From positions 930,001 to 994,000 of the forward strand of contig NZ_FPAY01000001.1 of assembly GCF_900116495.1 (NCBI RefSeq): a stretch of 64,000 nucleotides of DNA, in the 5' to 3' direction. Below, one piece after another: positions 41,243-50,459 of this stretch (position 1 is the stretch's first letter; the number at the start of each line of letters is the position of its first letter). The position numbers were made by a program, and so were the translations under genes. A model generated the notes under the pieces. The model was given only the letters and a program-made list of their open reading frames with translations, was not told where the DNA came from and ran no database searches. The stretch comes from Arthrobacter sp. ov118. GTDB taxonomy: Bacteria > Actinomycetota > Actinomycetes > Actinomycetales > Micrococcaceae.

Positions 41243-42145
41243 ATGACGAAACCGGGCACCCGGCCGGCCGCGCCGCACAACCGCAGGAATCTGGTGCTCG
41301 TCTGGGCCGCCCTCGCACTGGTGCTGGCCGCCGTCGTAGTCTTCGGCGTCCTCCGCAGCGCGTCGTCGCCGGAACGGGCCTTCATGGACGTGAGCCTCAG
41401 GCAGAGCCAACCGCAGTCCGCCCCGGCCGCAGCCAGCCAGCCGGTCGCCCCCGCCGTCGACCTCCCCGCCGAGGTCCAGCGGATCATCGGCGAACACCCC
41501 GATCACAGGATCGGAGTCACTGTACTGAACACCCGCGACGGACGGCTGCAGAGCTACGGCGACGTGACCCCGTACACGGCCGCGAGCACGGCCAAGGTCC
41601 TGACCGCCGCCGCCTATTACCACCTCGTGGAAACCGGTGAGAAGTCGCTGGAGGCACCGCTGGGCGCGTTCGATGCCGCGTTCCAGCTCAAGGCCATGAT
41701 CAACACCAGCAGCGATGACTCGTGGCTGCTGCTGATGCACGACATCGGCTATCCGCGCCTGACCGACTACGCCGCTACCCTCGGCATCACCTACGATCCC
41801 AAGCAAAACCTTCTGGCCCCGCCGGACATGGCCCGGCTCCTCGAGCAGCTTTCCACCGGCAAGCTGCTGGACTCCGGGCACACTGCGGAGCTGCTGGGCT
41901 ACATGCAGCACACCAATGACGAAGACCTCATCCCGGCGGCACTCTCCCCGGACATCACCGTCCATCACAAGTACGGCGTGGTGGAAGGTTACGTCCACGA
42001 CGCCGCGCTGCTCAGTTCCGGGGACCGCTCCTACGCGGTGGTCATCTACACTTGGGGCCCGAACGACGCGGACAGCGCGAACCGTCTGGAACTCATCCAC
42101 GAGCTGACCCGTCAGGTCACGGGGGCCCTGTTCGGGCAGCCGTAG
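41243..42145 (+). CDS. Exported serine hydrolase, class A beta-lactamase-like
   Basis: A 300-residue protein with an N-terminal membrane anchor or signal (NRRNLVLVWAALALVLAAVVVFGVL), a ~35-residue linker rich in Ala, Pro and Gln, and a serine-hydrolase domain. The nucleophile motif is S115-T-A-K118 (AASTAKVL). MINTSSDDSWLLLM supplies the SDN-like element (SSDD), and ITVHHKYGVVEGYVHDAALL the KTG-like strand (KYG). It resembles class A beta-lactamase or D-Ala-D-Ala carboxypeptidase-like proteins. The unusual second and third motifs mean true beta-lactamase activity is uncertain. ATG 41243 is chosen because the signal begins there. It lies 235 bases before a two-component system. Confidence 0.8.
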   Translation: MTKPGTRPAAPHNRRNLVLVWAALALVLAAVVVFGVLRSASSPERAFMDVSLRQSQPQSAPAAASQPVAPAVDLPAEVQRIIGEHPDHRIGVTVLNTRDGRLQSYGDVTPYTAASTAKVLTAAAYYHLVETGEKSLEAPLGAFDAAFQLKAMINTSSDDSWLLLMHDIGYPRLTDYAATLGITYDPKQNLLAPPDMARLLEQLSTGKLLDSGHTAELLGYMQHTNDEDLIPAALSPDITVHHKYGVVEGYVHDAALLSSGDRSYAVVIYTWGPNDADSANRLELIHELTRQVTGALFGQP

Positions 42146-42380
42146 CGGGCGGCGGTCGCGGGCTGTGAACAGCCTGAAAATCAACCGTTCAAAGGTGGCG
42201 CACGTTCCCTGACAGGGGCAGGATAGGAATCGGGATACCGCCCGCCGATTTTCGCGGGCCCACACCACGGGGTCCGCAGCTGCCGGGGAATTGGGGCCGA
42301 TCGGGGCTGCTGGAGCCTCGGCGTCCCACCCGGCTCATGTACCGGAGATGCCCCACCGCTGGGCTTTCCAGGGAGTTACC

Positions 42381-43046
42381 TTGATCCGCATCCTCATCGC
42401 AGAAGACGAAGAACGCATTTCCCGCTTCATCGAAAAGGGTTTGCGCGCCGCCGGCTTCGCCCCCACCGTGGTCGCCGACGGCGTCGCCGCCGTGGACTAC
42501 GCCTCCAGCGGCGAATTCGATCTCCTGCTCCTCGACGTCGGACTCCCCCGCCTTGACGGCTTCGCCGTGCTGGCCGCCCTGCGCCACGGCCAGGTGGGCA
42601 TCCCTGTCATCTTCCTCACCGCTCGCGCCTCCTCCACGGACACCGTCGCGGCGCTGGAAGGCGGTGCCGACGACTACATCGTCAAGCCGTTCCGTTTCGA
42701 GGAACTCGTGGCCCGCATCCGGGCCCGGGTCCGCAAAGGGGACACCGGCGATGTGCTCGCCGGCAGCGTCATGCGCTATGGTCCCCTGGAGCTGAACCTG
42801 CTCACCCGCACCGTCAGTGTGGACGGCCGGATGGTGGAGCTTTCCGCCCGCGAATTCGCCCTGGTGGAAATGTTCCTGCTGCATCCCGGGCAGGTCCTGA
42901 GCCGCCAGCAGCTGCTCAGCCACGTCTGGGGCTACGACTTCGACGGCACGTCCAACGTGGTGGACGTGTACGTGCGCCAATTGCGGTTAAAGATCGGCGC
43001 GGACCGCATCCTCACCACGCGCGGCGCGGGCTACCGCCTCGGCTAG
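42381..43046 (+). CDS. OmpR-family response regulator
   Basis: A 221-residue response regulator. The receiver has acidic residues in ILIAEDEE, the phosphorylated Asp at ~52 in LLLLDVGLPRLDG, Thr in IFLTARAS and Lys in YIVKPF. The winged-helix DNA-binding domain carries VELSAREFALVEMFLLHPGQVLSRQQLLSHVWGYDFDGTSNVVDVYVRQLRLKI and RTILTTRG-like ending ILTTRGAGYRLG. The start is TTG 42381 with GGGAG upstream; there is no nearer ATG. It precedes and partners with the histidine kinase at 43132. Confidence 0.9.
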   Translation: MIRILIAEDEERISRFIEKGLRAAGFAPTVVADGVAAVDYASSGEFDLLLLDVGLPRLDGFAVLAALRHGQVGIPVIFLTARASSTDTVAALEGGADDYIVKPFRFEELVARIRARVRKGDTGDVLAGSVMRYGPLELNLLTRTVSVDGRMVELSAREFALVEMFLLHPGQVLSRQQLLSHVWGYDFDGTSNVVDVYVRQLRLKIGADRILTTRGAGYRLG

Positions 43047-43131
43047 GCGGCACGCCGGCCGGCGTCACCAAGACATAGAGCCCGCAAAACACGGTCCCGC
43101 AAAGTAAACAGCCCTCCGCCGGAAAGGAGAC

Positions 43132-44685
43132 ATGGTGCCCACTTCGGATGAACGACCCGGCGGGGAAGGCCAGTCGGCTCCGGCTGGAGCCTCCGCAACG
43201 GCGGGGATTCAGGATGCGACCGGCTGGGGTGCGAAAATCCACTCGGTGCGTTTCCGGGTGGTGGCCGCCATGCTGGTGATGATGCTCGCCGGGCTCGTCA
43301 CCGCGGGGCTGGTCACCTTCGGGGTCCAGTTCCAGGAGTCCGATGCCAGGGTTGACCAGGCGATCCTGGACAAGGCCAAAGCGGTGGTCAAGCTCGTGCA
43401 GACCACCAAGAGGACATCCGGGGACTCCGCCAACAAGACCGCCAGCAGTGCCCTCCACGAGGCGGCGGAAGACATCGAGCCCCGCAACAACGAGGTCATA
43501 GCCGGAATTGTTGACGGGCGCGTGGCATGGACCGTCGAAGGCAACCGGCACAGGACGCTCCTGAACGACGGAATGCTCGCCGACGCCGCCGGGCTGCGGA
43601 ATCCGGCCGGCGCGGCTTTCGCCGAGCTCGACGCCGACGGCAGCCCGCTGCGAACCGTCGTGGTGCCAATGAAGGGCGCCACCGTCGCCAACGGGACATT
43701 CCTCCTGGTCGGCAGGGACGCGGGCGATCAGCGCGAGCACAACATCAGCTCCGTGCGGACGTATTCCCTGGTGGCTCTCGGCACGCTCTTGGCCGCCGCG
43801 GTGATTGGCGGCATTGTTGCCGGGCGGCTGCTCAATCCGCTCCGCCGGCTGCGCGAGGCTTCCAGTGCGGTTAGCCAGGAGGACCTCACACAGCGCGTGA
43901 AGGTGCGCAAGGGCGAGGACGACGTCACCCTGCTCGCCAAGACCTTCAACACCATGCTCGAACGGCTGGATGAGGGCGCCCAACAGCAACAGCAGTTCCT
44001 CGACGACGCCGGCCATGAGCTGAGGACTCCACTGACCATCCTCCGCGGGCACCTCGAACTGGAGACGGTCGATGACCCGGAGGATGTCATTGCCACGCGG
44101 GAGGTGCTGCTGGACGAGGTGGACCGGATGCAGCGCCTTGTGGACGACCTCCTGTTGCTGGCCAACTCCGGCGACCCCGGCTTCATCCGGCGCGAGCCCG
44201 TCCGGATTCCAGAGCTTTTGGACCAGGTGATGGAGAAAGTGCACGTCCTGGCCGATCGCCACTGGAAGATCGATGAAAAAGCCGACTTCGTGGTGGATGC
44301 CGACCCGCAGCGTCTCACCCAGGCCCTGGTCCAGCTCGCCGCGAACGCGGTCAAGTACACCGAGCCGTCCTCCACGATCGCGCTGGGTTCCAGGATCGAA
44401 GGTCCGACGGCGGCCGACGGCACCCCGCTGCCGGCGTCGGACACGCTCCTGCTGTGGGTGCGCGACGACGGCATCGGCATCGCGGCCGAGGACCAGCAAC
44501 GCATTTTCGAACGGTTCGGCCGGGCGCACCCCGGCCGTGGCGAGGAGGGTTCAGGACTGGGCCTGGCAATCGTCGCGGCCATCGCCCAGGCGCACGGCGG
44601 CATGGCCACCGTGGACTCGGCCTACGGCCACGGCGCCACCTTCCTGATCCGGATCCCCCTGCAGTCCGCCGGCGTCCGCGTCTGA
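43132..44685 (+). CDS. Sensor histidine kinase
   Basis: A 517-residue membrane sensor kinase. A first membrane helix (FRVVAAMLVMMLAGLVTAGLVTFGV), an extracytoplasmic domain of about 150 residues, a second helix (VALGTLLAAAVIGGIVAGRLL), then HAMP, the phospho-accepting His in FLDDAGHELRTPLTILRGHLE, N-box LVQLAANAVKYTEPS, G1 VRDDGIGI, and G2 GEEGSGLGLAIVAAIAQAHGG. ATG 43132 has AAAGGAGAC directly upstream. With the regulator at 42381 it forms a two-component pair. The glycosyltransferase operon starts 217 bases downstream, but control of it is only a guess. Confidence 0.9.
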   Translation: MVPTSDERPGGEGQSAPAGASATAGIQDATGWGAKIHSVRFRVVAAMLVMMLAGLVTAGLVTFGVQFQESDARVDQAILDKAKAVVKLVQTTKRTSGDSANKTASSALHEAAEDIEPRNNEVIAGIVDGRVAWTVEGNRHRTLLNDGMLADAAGLRNPAGAAFAELDADGSPLRTVVVPMKGATVANGTFLLVGRDAGDQREHNISSVRTYSLVALGTLLAAAVIGGIVAGRLLNPLRRLREASSAVSQEDLTQRVKVRKGEDDVTLLAKTFNTMLERLDEGAQQQQQFLDDAGHELRTPLTILRGHLELETVDDPEDVIATREVLLDEVDRMQRLVDDLLLLANSGDPGFIRREPVRIPELLDQVMEKVHVLADRHWKIDEKADFVVDADPQRLTQALVQLAANAVKYTEPSSTIALGSRIEGPTAADGTPLPASDTLLLWVRDDGIGIAAEDQQRIFERFGRAHPGRGEEGSGLGLAIVAAIAQAHGGMATVDSAYGHGATFLIRIPLQSAGVRV

Positions 44686-44902
44686 CCCCCCCGTCTGGTC
44701 TTCACCTGGCTTCGAGGGGCTGAGCCGCGTCTGAACGTTTGCTGTGTCTTGGATGAGAAATCCTTAATCTTCCCCTCATCCCATCCTCACTCTTGGGGAG
44801 CAGGCTGATTAATATCATCAGTCAGCGCCGGCACCGGAAACAATGCGATCGCATCTGTCTCCGGACCACCGGGGGTGCCGGGGAGGATTTGCTGTGGAGC
44901 CA

Positions 44903-46153
44903 ATGCGGATCGTGCTGTATTCCCATGATTCAGTAGGGCTGGGACATGTGCGCCGGAACTTGGCGCTGGCCCATGCCCTGAGCAACCAGCTGCCGGGGCT
45001 TGTGGACCGCCCCGTCACCGGGCTCCTCATCACGGGCACAGCCCTGGCTCCTGCGTTCCGGCTGCCCGAGGGATGGGACTGGGTGCTGCTCCCCGGCGTG
45101 GCGAAGAGCGCCGATGGTTATCTGCCCCGCAATTTGACGTTGTCCATGCGGGAGTTCGTGTCTCTTCGGGCTCGGCTGCTGCAGGCCACGCTGGCCGGCT
45201 TCCGCCCTCATCTGGTGATCGTGGACCGCCACGCCACGGGCGTGCACGGCGAACTCGAAACGGCCTTGCGGCGAGCCCGCTCCGCCGGGCCTGTTCGGGT
45301 GGTGCTCGGCCTCCGCGAGGTCCTGGATTCCCCTGCCGCGGCCCTTACCGAATGGGCGCGGGTGGGTGGCCCCCGGGTGGTCAAGTCCCTGTTCGATGCC
45401 ATATGGGTGTACGGCGATCCCGCCGTCTACGATCCCGTGGCCGCCGGTGAAATACCGTTCGCACTCCGCAAGCTCATCCGCTACACGGGCTACCTCGCCG
45501 AGGGCCGGCTCTCGGCCTCCGGGACCAGCTGCATGCCCGGCCCCTACTGCCTGACCACTGTCGGCGGTGGCTCGGACGGCTATGCCCTGGCGAGCGTCGC
45601 CGTCGCCGCGCGGATCCCGGACGGGCTGGGGCATCTGGTGGTCGCCGGACCGCAGATGCCCGCCGGGCAGCTCGAGGACCTCCGGCGTCGGGCCCGACCG
45701 GGCGTCAAGGTAGTGGCCGCGGTGGACGACATCGTGTTCCACCTCCGGCACGCCGGCGCCGTTGTCTCCATGGGCGGCTACAACACGGTGTGCGAGATCT
45801 TGGGCACCCATATCCCCGCGCTGATTGTGCCCCGCACGCAGTCGCGGGCCGAGCAGCGGATCCGGGCAGCCTCCCTGGCGGAGGCGGGGTACCTGGAGCA
45901 GCACGACGTCGGCACGCTGACGCCGGAGTTCCTGGCGGACTGGCTGGCCTCGCGTTTCGGCACCACTGTGGACCGCCGTCGCGCAGTGCTGGACGGGCTG
46001 GTCCGCGTTCCGCAACTGGCCGCCGAGCTGCTGCAGCCGCTGGTCAATGCCGACCGGTCCGGTGCCGATCAGTCCGGCACTCGGTCCGGCACTCGTCGTG
46101 AGCGCGCGGCAACAGCACGGACCAAAGAAGGTGCCAGCCGTGTCGCCGTCTGA
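44903..46153 (+). CDS. MurG-like (GT28-type) glycosyltransferase
   Basis: A 416-residue glycosyltransferase of the GT-B fold. N-terminus: MRIVLYSHDSVGLGHVRRNLALAHAL (the GH.R...al loop of GT28). C-terminus: AGAVVSMGGYNTVCEILGTHIPALIVPRTQSRAEQRIRAASLAEAGY, the UDP-sugar-binding signature of MurG-like enzymes. A ~30-residue Arg/Thr-rich tail follows. ATG 44903 has GTGGAG just upstream. It opens a five-gene operon in which every junction overlaps. Donor and acceptor sugars are unknown. Confidence 0.82.
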   Translation: MRIVLYSHDSVGLGHVRRNLALAHALSNQLPGLVDRPVTGLLITGTALAPAFRLPEGWDWVLLPGVAKSADGYLPRNLTLSMREFVSLRARLLQATLAGFRPHLVIVDRHATGVHGELETALRRARSAGPVRVVLGLREVLDSPAAALTEWARVGGPRVVKSLFDAIWVYGDPAVYDPVAAGEIPFALRKLIRYTGYLAEGRLSASGTSCMPGPYCLTTVGGGSDGYALASVAVAARIPDGLGHLVVAGPQMPAGQLEDLRRRARPGVKVVAAVDDIVFHLRHAGAVVSMGGYNTVCEILGTHIPALIVPRTQSRAEQRIRAASLAEAGYLEQHDVGTLTPEFLADWLASRFGTTVDRRRAVLDGLVRVPQLAAELLQPLVNADRSGADQSGTRSGTRRERAATARTKEGASRVAV

Positions 46154-47360
46154 ACCGGGGACCGCTTACGTCCTGAAGATGTACCCGCGTTTCTCCGAGA
46201 CGTTCATTGTCTCGGAGATCCTTGCCCGCGAGGCGGCGGGCGACCGGATCGAGATTTTCTCCCTCCTGCCGACGGACGACGCCCGGTTCCACCCCGAGCT
46301 CGCCCGGGTCCAGGCACCGGTGACCTACATTGACCGCCCCATCAAGACGGTGGCCCTGTGGGAGTCACTCCGGTTGGCCGAGGAGGCGGGGCTCACGGCC
46401 GCCCTTGGCCTGAATTTCGCCGAACTCGCCGCCGCCACGGCGGACGAAGCCGTCCAGGCCATCAACCTGGCCACCGCCTTGCAGGGCCGCAGCATCCGGC
46501 ACATGCACGTCCACTTCGCCTCGGGCGCCACGACGGTCGCCCGGCTGGCGTCCTTCATCACCGGCATCCCCTTCTCGTTTACGGCCCACGCGGTGGATAT
46601 CTTCCATGAATCTGTCCAAGACGATGATCTGCGGCTCAAGCTCGAGCAGGCCCACCACGCCGTGACCATCAGCCAGTACAACATGCGCTACCTGCGCCGC
46701 CGCTTCCCGGGCTCGACGTCCCGGCTCCACCTGGTGCGCAACGGCCTGGAGCTGGAGCGCTTCCCTTACCGGGAGCCCCACCCGCTCGGACCTACCCTGC
46801 GGATCGCGGCCATCGGTCGCCTGGTGGAAAAGAAAGGCTTCCAGCATCTGCTGCCCGCGGCCGCCGAACTGCTGGATCAGGGGGTCAAACTGGACCTCCG
46901 AATCGCCGGGACCGGGATCATGGCCGAGGAGCTGGAGGCCAGCATCGATCAGCTAAGGATCGGCGGGTACGTCCGCCTCCTCGGTCCCCAGACCCAGGAC
47001 CAGGTCCACGAACTGCTCCAATCCGCCGATGTTTTTGTGGCGCCCTGCGTGGTGGGCGCCGACGGCAACGCGGACGGCATGCCCACGGTCCTGCTTGAGG
47101 CCATGGCCACCGGCGTCCCCTGCGTCAGCACGTCCGTCACCGGGATCCCCGAGGTGGTCCGGAACGGCTCCACCGGGGTCCTGGTCCGGCCCGGCAACTC
47201 GCACGCCCTCGCGCGTGGTATCCGCACGCTCGGCTCCGCCGCCACAGACCGGCTTGCCGTATCCCGCAAGGCCCGCGCCGTGATTGAGGAGGACTACGAC
47301 GTCCACCGCCAGGCCGAACTCCTGAGATCCCTCTCCCGTTCGGAAAGGAGAGTCGCATGA
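46140..47360 (+). CDS. Glycosyltransferase family 4 (first)
   Basis: A 406-residue GT4 enzyme: TAYVLKMYPRFSETFIVSEILAREAAGDRIEIFSL at the N-terminus, HMHVHFASGATTVARLASFITGIPFSFTAHAVDIF, IGRLVEKKGFQHLLPAAAEL and the nucleotide-sugar signature VVGADGNADGMPTVLLEAMATGVPCVSTSVTGIPEVV (E...EAMA.G.PvvsT). GTG 46140 has AAGAAGGTG upstream and overlaps the previous gene by 14 bases. It resembles exopolysaccharide-type transferases such as WcaL/AmsK. Product unknown. Confidence 0.85.
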   Translation: MSPSEPGTAYVLKMYPRFSETFIVSEILAREAAGDRIEIFSLLPTDDARFHPELARVQAPVTYIDRPIKTVALWESLRLAEEAGLTAALGLNFAELAAATADEAVQAINLATALQGRSIRHMHVHFASGATTVARLASFITGIPFSFTAHAVDIFHESVQDDDLRLKLEQAHHAVTISQYNMRYLRRRFPGSTSRLHLVRNGLELERFPYREPHPLGPTLRIAAIGRLVEKKGFQHLLPAAAELLDQGVKLDLRIAGTGIMAEELEASIDQLRIGGYVRLLGPQTQDQVHELLQSADVFVAPCVVGADGNADGMPTVLLEAMATGVPCVSTSVTGIPEVVRNGSTGVLVRPGNSHALARGIRTLGSAATDRLAVSRKARAVIEEDYDVHRQAELLRSLSRSERRVA

Positions 47361-48532
47361 CACGCGTGGCCTACCTTTGCGCCGACCCCGGCGTGCCCGT
47401 TTTCGGTACCAAAGGCTCCTCGGTGCACGTCCAGGAAATCGTCCGGGCGTGGCGCGAGACCGGCGCCGTCGTCACGGTCTACTGCACCAAGCTCGGCACC
47501 GACCGGCCCAGCGATCTTGCCGATCTCGACGTCGTCGAAGTCAATCCGGAATCCGTCCCCGGCCCCGCGCGGGAACGGGCGGTCCAGGACGCCGCGCTGG
47601 GCCTGGCAGACGAGGTCCTGCGCAACGGCTGCGGGCTGTTCTACGAGCGCTATTCGCTGTTCAGCCCGGCCCTGTCCGTGGTGGCCCGGATCCTGGACGT
47701 GCCGTCGGTGCTCGAGGTAAATGCTCCGCTCATCGAAGAGCAACAGCGGTACCGCCAGTTGCTGGATGTGAAGAAGGCTGAGACGGTGTTCCGCCGCAAC
47801 GCCGCCACGGCCGACGTCGTGGCCTGCGTCTCCGATCCCGTGGTGCGCTGGGTGCGGGCGCGGGTGCCGACGGCCAGGACCGTGCTGGCACAGAACGGCG
47901 TGAACGTCGACCGGATCCCGGGCCGCCGTCCCGGCCGCCGGAATCCGGACCACCTCACGGTCGGGTTTGTCGGAACCTTAAAGCCCTGGCACGGTGTCCC
48001 CGCCCTGCTGCACGGTGTGGCCCTCGCCAACCAGCAGACCGCTGACCCGAGCCTGCGCTGGCAAGTCCAGGTGGTGGGTGACGGCCCCGGCCGGAGGGAC
48101 CTCGAACGCCTCGCCGAGTCCCTCGGCGTGCCAACGGTGTTCACAGGTGCCGTTGCGCCGGCCGCCGTGCCCGGCCTCCTGGCAGAATTCGACGCCGCCG
48201 CCGCCCCCTATCCCCCCGACGCACCCGGCCAGGACGATTACTTCTCGCCGCTGAAGGTCTTTGAGTACATGGCGGCCGCGCTGCCCGTGATCGCGAGCGC
48301 CGTGGGCCAGATCCCGTCCATCATCCAGGACGGGCGCACGGGGATCCTCGTCCCGCCCGGGGAGCCGGCCGCACTCGCGAATGCCCTCATCCGGCTCGGC
48401 GAAGACCCGAACCTGCGGGAGAGGCTCGGGCTGGAGGCCCGCAGCGACGCCGTGCAGCGATTCAGCTGGAGCGGTGTGCTGTCTCGGATCACCGAGGCGC
48501 TACCGCCTGCACGCAGGCTGGCACGGCAATGA
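47357..48532 (+). CDS. Glycosyltransferase family 4 (second)
   Basis: A 391-residue GT4 enzyme. N-terminus RVAYLCADPGVPVFGTKGSSVHVQEIVRAWRETGAVVTVYC, then VGFVGTLKPWHGVPALLHGVALA (hinge into the donor domain) and YFSPLKVFEYMAAALPVIASAVGQIPSIIQDGRTGILVPPG (the E.....aMA...PviAs..G..pe.i signature). ATG 47357 overlaps the previous stop (ATGA) and the 3' end overlaps the ABC exporter start the same way, so the order of translation is strictly coupled. Confidence 0.87.
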   Translation: MTRVAYLCADPGVPVFGTKGSSVHVQEIVRAWRETGAVVTVYCTKLGTDRPSDLADLDVVEVNPESVPGPARERAVQDAALGLADEVLRNGCGLFYERYSLFSPALSVVARILDVPSVLEVNAPLIEEQQRYRQLLDVKKAETVFRRNAATADVVACVSDPVVRWVRARVPTARTVLAQNGVNVDRIPGRRPGRRNPDHLTVGFVGTLKPWHGVPALLHGVALANQQTADPSLRWQVQVVGDGPGRRDLERLAESLGVPTVFTGAVAPAAVPGLLAEFDAAAAPYPPDAPGQDDYFSPLKVFEYMAAALPVIASAVGQIPSIIQDGRTGILVPPGEPAALANALIRLGEDPNLRERLGLEARSDAVQRFSWSGVLSRITEALPPARRLARQ

Positions 48533-50415
48533 CCACCACTGCCAGGCATTCGCGCCCCCGTAGCTGGCGAACACTGTGGGGAAGGATCAGCACCACTGCA
48601 CCGGCCGAACCCACCCCGATGCGACGGACCTTGCGGTGCATCCGCCCGCATCTGCGCGGGCACAGGCTGCTCATCACCTGGGGATTCATTGCCATGGCCG
48701 TGGAAATCCTCTTCCGGCTTCTTGAACCGTGGCCGGTGAAGATCGTCCTCGACTCCGTCTCACACTCACTCGGCGCCAATCTGCGCAAGTCCCCGTTCAG
48801 CGTGGAGGCAAGCGCCGAGGTGCTGCTTCTCTGCGCCGGCGCGGTGATTGTCATCAGCCTGGTCCGGGCCGTGGCAAGCTACCTGTCCTCGATCTCGTTT
48901 GCCCTCGTGGGTACCCGCGTTTCCTCCGAATTGCGCGCCCGGACCTTCCGCCACCTCCAGAGCCTGTCGATGCGCCACCACAGCCGCGCCTCCACCGGCG
49001 ACACGGTCCAACGGCTCGTCGGGGACGTATCCCGGCTGCAGGACGTGGCAGTCACAGCAGGGCTCCCTCTCATCGGCAATATCGTGTCGCTGGTCGCAAT
49101 GATGATCATCATGCTCTGGCTCGATCCTTTTATCGCCCTGGTGACATTCCTGTCCATCGGGATATTCATTGTGTTGTCCCGTAAGAGCTCGGGATCGATT
49201 ACCACCGCGGCCCGCAAATCACGCAAGGGCGAAAGCGCCCTTGCCACCACAGCCGCACAGACCCTGGGAGCAATGCGCGAAGTCCAGGCGTACGGACTCG
49301 AAGACACCCTCAGCTCGGGCTTCGGCAAGAGCAACCAGGCAGCCCTTGGCTCCGGGGTGGCCACGCTGCGGCTGTCCGCCAGCCTGCAACGGAAAACCGA
49401 CGTCCTGACCGGAATCGCGACGGGGGTTGTCTTGGCTGCCGGTGGATGGAGGGTGATGCAACATGCGATGACCCCCGGAGATCTGACCGTTTTCCTGTTT
49501 TACCTGAAAACCGGGATGAGGCCGCTCAAGGACGTTGCCAGGTACACCAGCCGTATCGCCCGCGCGACGGCCTCCGGGGAACGGGTGGCGGACCTGCTCG
49601 AGGCCCAGAGTGATGTTCCCGAGTCACCGCACGCCGTCGCGCTTAAGAGCCCGCACCCGGACATCGTGTTCGACAACGTCTGGGCCGGCCACTTCGACGG
49701 GGCTTCGGTGCTCAAGGGGATCACCCTGACCATACCGGCGGCCCAGCACTGCGCCGTGCTGGGGCCCTCCGGTGCCGGGAAGTCCACGCTGGCAAGCATG
49801 ATCCTTCGGATGGTGGACCCCTGGGAGGGGAGTGTCAGTCTCGGAGGGGAGGACGTGCGGGGCCTGACCATCGCTTCCGTGCGTGCCCACGTCTCAATCC
49901 TGCTCCAGGACTCCGTGCTGTTCGGAACATCGGTCCGGGAAAACATCAGGTTCGGCCGCCTCGATGCCACCGATGAGGAGATTGAAGCCGTGGCGGCCCT
50001 TGCCCAGGCCGACGGTTTCATCCGGGCATTGCCCCAGGGCTACGAAACCGTCCTCGGCGAGGCGGCCAACGATCTTTCCGGGGGCCAGCGTCAACGGCTG
50101 GCCGTCGCCCGCGCCATGCTCCGGAAGGCCCCGATCGTGATCCTGGACGAGGCGACGGCCGGGCTTGATCCGGCATCCCGCGATTCGGTCCTCAGCGCCC
50201 TGGAAACACTCACCGAGGGCCGGACATCCATCACGATTACCCACGATGTCAACTCGGCCCAATCGTGCGACCGGGTGATCTGGCTTGAAGACGGCGAAAT
50301 CCTCGAAGATGGGGTGCCGCAGTCATTGCTGGCCGACCCGGGCTCCCGCTTTGCCAACTGGGTCCATCGGCAGCAGAGCGGGGAACCGGGCGAACTGTTC
50401 AAGGTGCCGACATGA
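48529..50415 (+). CDS. ABC exporter with fused ATPase domain
   Basis: A 628-residue homodimeric-type ABC exporter. A basic N-terminal tail of ~45 residues, then a membrane domain (LITWGFIAMAVEILFRLLEPWPVKIVLDSV onward) and an ATPase domain: Walker A GPSGAGKST, Q-loop ILLQDSVLFGTS, signature DLSGGQRQRLAVARAM, Walker B IVILDEATAGLD, H-loop ITHDVNSA. All catalytic residues are present. Within this operon it probably exports the glycosylated product or its lipid-linked form. Confidence 0.85.
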   Translation: MTTTARHSRPRSWRTLWGRISTTAPAEPTPMRRTLRCIRPHLRGHRLLITWGFIAMAVEILFRLLEPWPVKIVLDSVSHSLGANLRKSPFSVEASAEVLLLCAGAVIVISLVRAVASYLSSISFALVGTRVSSELRARTFRHLQSLSMRHHSRASTGDTVQRLVGDVSRLQDVAVTAGLPLIGNIVSLVAMMIIMLWLDPFIALVTFLSIGIFIVLSRKSSGSITTAARKSRKGESALATTAAQTLGAMREVQAYGLEDTLSSGFGKSNQAALGSGVATLRLSASLQRKTDVLTGIATGVVLAAGGWRVMQHAMTPGDLTVFLFYLKTGMRPLKDVARYTSRIARATASGERVADLLEAQSDVPESPHAVALKSPHPDIVFDNVWAGHFDGASVLKGITLTIPAAQHCAVLGPSGAGKSTLASMILRMVDPWEGSVSLGGEDVRGLTIASVRAHVSILLQDSVLFGTSVRENIRFGRLDATDEEIEAVAALAQADGFIRALPQGYETVLGEAANDLSGGQRQRLAVARAMLRKAPIVILDEATAGLDPASRDSVLSALETLTEGRTSITITHDVNSAQSCDRVIWLEDGEILEDGVPQSLLADPGSRFANWVHRQQSGEPGELFKVPT

Positions 50416-50459
50416 GCACCGCCCCGCAGGCGCGCCGAGCCTTGGAGCTGATCGCATGA
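50412..50459 (+). CDS. 15-codon mini-ORF linking exporter and phosphotransferase genes
   Basis: ATG 50412 overlaps the exporter stop, and the TGA at 50457-50459 overlaps the ATG of the phosphotransferase. The peptide would be MSTAPQARRALELIA. It may be only a coupling device that lets ribosomes travel from one gene to the next, or it may be chance. Confidence 0.25.
   Translation: MSTAPQARRALELIA

Noticed and set aside
41243..42145. Functional class A beta-lactamase resistance gene
   Set aside because: The SDN and KTG motifs are replaced by SSDD and KYG-like elements and the conserved omega-loop ExxLN is not seen; kept only as beta-lactamase-like serine hydrolase.
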